A stretch of DNA of 17,934 nucleotides from Phoronis ovalis (lineage: Eukaryota; Phoronida; Phoronidae): positions 1-17,934 of the forward strand of contig JAOXYB010019160.1 in assembly GCA_028565635.1 (NCBI GenBank). The letters run 5' to 3'. Positions 8,683 through 17,934 of the stretch are shown in pieces. Within the stretch, counting starts at the first letter, position 1. The number at the start of each line of letters is the position of its first letter. The position numbers were made by a program, and so were the translations under genes. The notes beneath the pieces were generated by a model. That model saw nothing but the letters and a program-made list of their open reading frames with translations, did not search any database and was not told where the DNA came from.

Positions 8683-9170
8683 CAGCAGTCTCAACACTTC
8701 ATCATTGGTATTTACTGTTGGGCCATGGGTGAGCAGTAACGGAATCCCGATCCATGGGTCGTACATATTTCAGCAGTTCGATCGTAAAGGTAGCATTGAA
8801 TCTTATTCATTTATGTGCTGTCAACAAAAGCCTGTCAAAAAGCAATGCAATTCCGATTTACAGCAAACAAGAATCCGATCAAGAAACGAACAAGGCTTTG
8901 TAAAATCGCAAAATAAGCGCATTGAAAGACAATCACAGTTTATCCAGTTTAAATATTTGTCTTTTCTTAATACGGAGTACCCAAACGGATAATAGAAACT
9001 TTGAACAAGGCTTGCAGGCTTGTTTACTCCATCAACCATTTCAACTAACTTTCGGAACATAAAGAGGTAAACAAGTGCAATATATGCAAACGATTATTAC
9101 AAGTACTTTGTACAATTATTCGGATAAATTGTATATATAACGTGACGAGCATTCACAGGGCTCATCACAA

Positions 9171-16104
<6,934 letters not shown>

Positions 16105-16628
16105 TTCTTAGTACACACACCACATCAGTACATTATTTTGATTAAGACGTCGTCCCGGCTATACAAACCCACCATTTTGGTTGGCACGACATGTGAATGT
16201 CAATACACCAGTCAAACAACTGGTACGGTCTTGATTCTATTATGCGTCTTGCATTTACACACTGCCTAATTTGTATAGACTTTATTCAAATATAATCTTT
16301 TTGTACAAGCAAACATACAACATATAAGGATAAAATCGAGGAGGGCGTATTTAATTTATTTGATTTTTCAGATTATATATTTATGCGAAATAGGGTTTTT
16401 AATTACGTAATTATTAGTTTTATTGTGTTACTCTCCAGTTATATATACCGACGCATACACTGTTAGAATTTCAGAGCCATCATAATTCGAAAGCGAACAA
16501 ATTAAAAGGCACGCACAGACGGTAACATAGAAACGCCATATACATTCAGTTATAGACAGATTTCTAGCTTACCAAGCATATCGTCAGATTAAATTTCATG
16601 ACAATCAGCTTTAATTTGGTGCTATAGG

Positions 16629-16663
16629 CTGGGACTAATATAACTTAGTTATATTAGTCCCAG
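16629..16663. repeat. Hairpin A: CTGGGACTAATATAAC arms
   Basis: Sixteen-base perfect arms around TTA. Both sides continue with CTATAG, giving a longer, one-bulge palindrome from about 16622 to 16669. Confidence 0.88.
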
Positions 16664-16745
16664 CTATAGGAGACGATAAATAATTGGAATTTACAGTATC
16701 ACATACAGTTTATTTTTATACAGTTGATTCCTAGGTAATATAAAA

Positions 16746-16784
16746 ACCTGGGACTATTATAACTTAGTTATAATTGTCCCAGGT
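16746..16784. repeat. Hairpin B, sister of hairpin A
   Basis: Eighteen-base arms (ACCTGGGACTATTATAAC and its complement, one mismatch) around the same TTA centre. It shares CTGGGACT and ATAACTTAGTTATA with hairpin A, about 117 bases away. Confidence 0.85.
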
Positions 16785-17329
16785 AAAAACATACGTGACA
16801 AAAGTTACTAAGTGTAATACAAATTAACTAAATACGTTTTCACTGTTCTGTCACACAACACAGCTTTATGGAGTATAATGTAAAATGTCTCACACAACAA
16901 AAACACGCCAGAACTATAAAAGTAAAGAAGCATTTCGTGTTATTAAAACATTACACTAAATGACACATTATTAAATCGTTCCCAATTTAACCATATTCAC
17001 TGTAGTACTATTTAATAACTGGTACTCGACCTACCAACGTTATCTTTTCTTAAAATTCAGTTGGAACAATCCGATAAGAAATAATAAATTAAACTTAATA
17101 TTGTGATAAGTACGTCAAGGTTTATTACTTTTGCTGGAAATAACCATGAATTGGTGATTTCACATACATATAACAATTCATTCTGTTTACATTAATGATT
17201 TTATACATTTTCATCGTAACAGTTACATAGCTATTCTAATTCATACTTTTAAACTGTTTAAAAAATACACATTTCCTATTTTAAACATCATATAAAACTT
17301 ATTGAGAAAGATTAATTGTTAAGTATTTT

Positions 17330-17341
17330 GGCGCCATCTTG
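17330..17341 (-). promoter_or_regulatory. YY1-like motif CAAGATGGCGCC
   Basis: The minus strand reads CAAGATGGCGCC, close to the YY1 consensus (AAGATGGCGGC). In animal promoters this motif often sits just downstream of the start site on the coding strand, which here would point toward the TMEM145-like gene. Function is inferred. Confidence 0.4.
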
Positions 17342-17372
17342 TAGTGTGAATAGAAAATAATCGAGTTTTGGT

Positions 17373-17386
17373 CCGCCTGGTGGCAA
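17373..17386 (+). promoter_or_regulatory. CTCF-like motif
   Basis: CCGCCTGGTGGCAA agrees with the CTCF core consensus as I recall it at 12 of 14 positions; the mismatches are T at position 6 and A at position 14. It is 31 bases from the YY1-like motif, in AT-rich surroundings. Function is inferred. Confidence 0.3.
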
Positions 17387-17785
17387 CTGGTGTGTTTATT
17401 ATTTTTTCACAAATCGCTAGTTATTTTTATTTTCACACGTTTATCAATCGGACAGTTATATGCCAGAAGTGAAATAATGCAAAATATTTTCATGTTGCTA
17501 ATTGTTTAAAAAATGAGTCTCTTTGAGAAGAATGCATTGAAAAATACGTTTCATTATTGTATCTCATCAACACAGATGCACTAACGTGTATTAATGATTT
17601 AGGATACTAAATAGCAAAACCACTTTCATTAAGTAGCAAACATAACACATAAATTATGTTCGTAATAAGTCAAGTAAATATTTCTGTTAAAGGAATAAAC
17701 AACGAAACAATGTTTTTCACATCATACGCAGTGAATGTATGAAACACTTCAGTCTTCAACATTCTGTTGTGGCATGTTCTCAAAT

Positions 17786-17838
17786 GTGGCCTGGCCTGGC
17801 CCCTAGTGGCCCGTCCCGTAGTGGCCTAGACTGGCCTC
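17786..17838. repeat. Degenerate TAGTGGCC/TGGCCT short tandem repeat
   Basis: GTGGCCTGGCCTGGCCCC, then TAGTGGCC, GTAGTGGCCTAGACTGGCC and TCTAGTACCC. It is a GC-rich patch of imperfect TGGCC-type units in otherwise AT-rich sequence. Confidence 0.6.
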
Positions 17839-17934
17839 TAGTACCCTGGGTATCAATGATTTTCGCTGCTTATTACAATGTGTATTTACCCTATCTAAAG
17901 CGATTTTTACCTGTGTATACCTATTCAAGGTATG

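Larger units (their letters stand above)
7130..9170. other. Spacer between the two minus-strand genes
   Basis: About 2 kb, holding the 5' flank of the M13 gene on the left and the 3' UTR/downstream region of the TMEM145-like gene on the right. AT-rich, with TATATT-like stretches at 7190 and 7218 (minus strand), a TG/TTTG microsatellite at 8319-8350 and a weak small ORF at 8599-8766. Open frames at 7178-7393 (-) and 7754-7948 (+) show no domain or codon support. Confidence 0.7.
16105..17934. other. Upstream flank of the TMEM145-like gene
   Basis: About 1.8 kb with no supported coding sequence. It probably holds the promoter and 5' UTR of the minus-strand gene. Contents: hairpins A and B, a YY1-like and a CTCF-like motif at 17330-17386, and a degenerate TGGCC repeat near 17786-17838. 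Confidence 0.65.

Overview
The window looks like nuclear DNA from an invertebrate animal, most probably a lophotrochozoan such as a bivalve mollusc. It is AT-rich, and its genes are split into short exons (about 60-560 bp) by GT-AG introns of roughly 180-1200 bp. There is a eukaryotic Pol III tRNA gene with no encoded CCA. The proteins belong to animal families. The species assignment is an inference; no operon, ribosome-binding or prokaryotic signals are present.

Two protein genes lie head-to-tail on the minus strand. The left gene (start codon at 7129, running off the left edge) is a neprilysin-like M13 zinc metallopeptidase, a type II membrane protein. I resolved ten exons covering about 652 residues: cytosolic tail, transmembrane helix, Ser/Pro-rich stalk, the M13 N-terminal domain, and the zinc site H-E-L-M-H. 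The last part (second zinc-ligand motif and C-terminus) is off the window. Oddities are a replaced substrate-binding Asn-Ala motif and an unclear exon end at the left edge, where an in-frame TAA follows.

The right gene (start codon at 16104 or 16083, stop at 9171) is complete: twelve exons encoding a TMEM145-like GOST-family protein of 476 or 483 residues. It has a signal peptide, a luminal/extracellular GOLD-like domain, seven membrane helices and a cytosolic tail with a PPPPY motif. All exon phases join without a stop. One of its introns carries, on the opposite strand, an intact tRNA-Gln(CTG) gene with internal promoter boxes and a T-run terminator.

The rest is non-coding. 192-491 and the other introns are mostly featureless AT-rich DNA. 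Exceptions are: a ~860-bp element (984-1845) with short terminal inverted repeats and three degenerate internal ~250-bp units; a probable SINE remnant with an (ATT)n tail (about 5965-6230); perfect inverted repeats at 13987-14034 and 15901-15934; and a small family of related hairpins at 16629-16663, 16746-16784 and, partly, 3736-3761. The 2-kb spacer between the genes (7130-9170) holds the 3' end of the TMEM145-like transcript, a TG-rich microsatellite and a weak small ORF. The upstream flank (16105-17934) contains a YY1-like and a CTCF-like motif close together, possibly marking the TMEM145-like promoter, and a short degenerate TGGCC-type repeat at the right end.

I see no evidence of a wholly new system. 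The best leads are the altered M13 active-site surroundings, the uncertain exon at the left edge, the structured repeat next to a splice site, and the dispersed hairpin family. The two genes are adjacent; nothing in the sequence shows that they work together.
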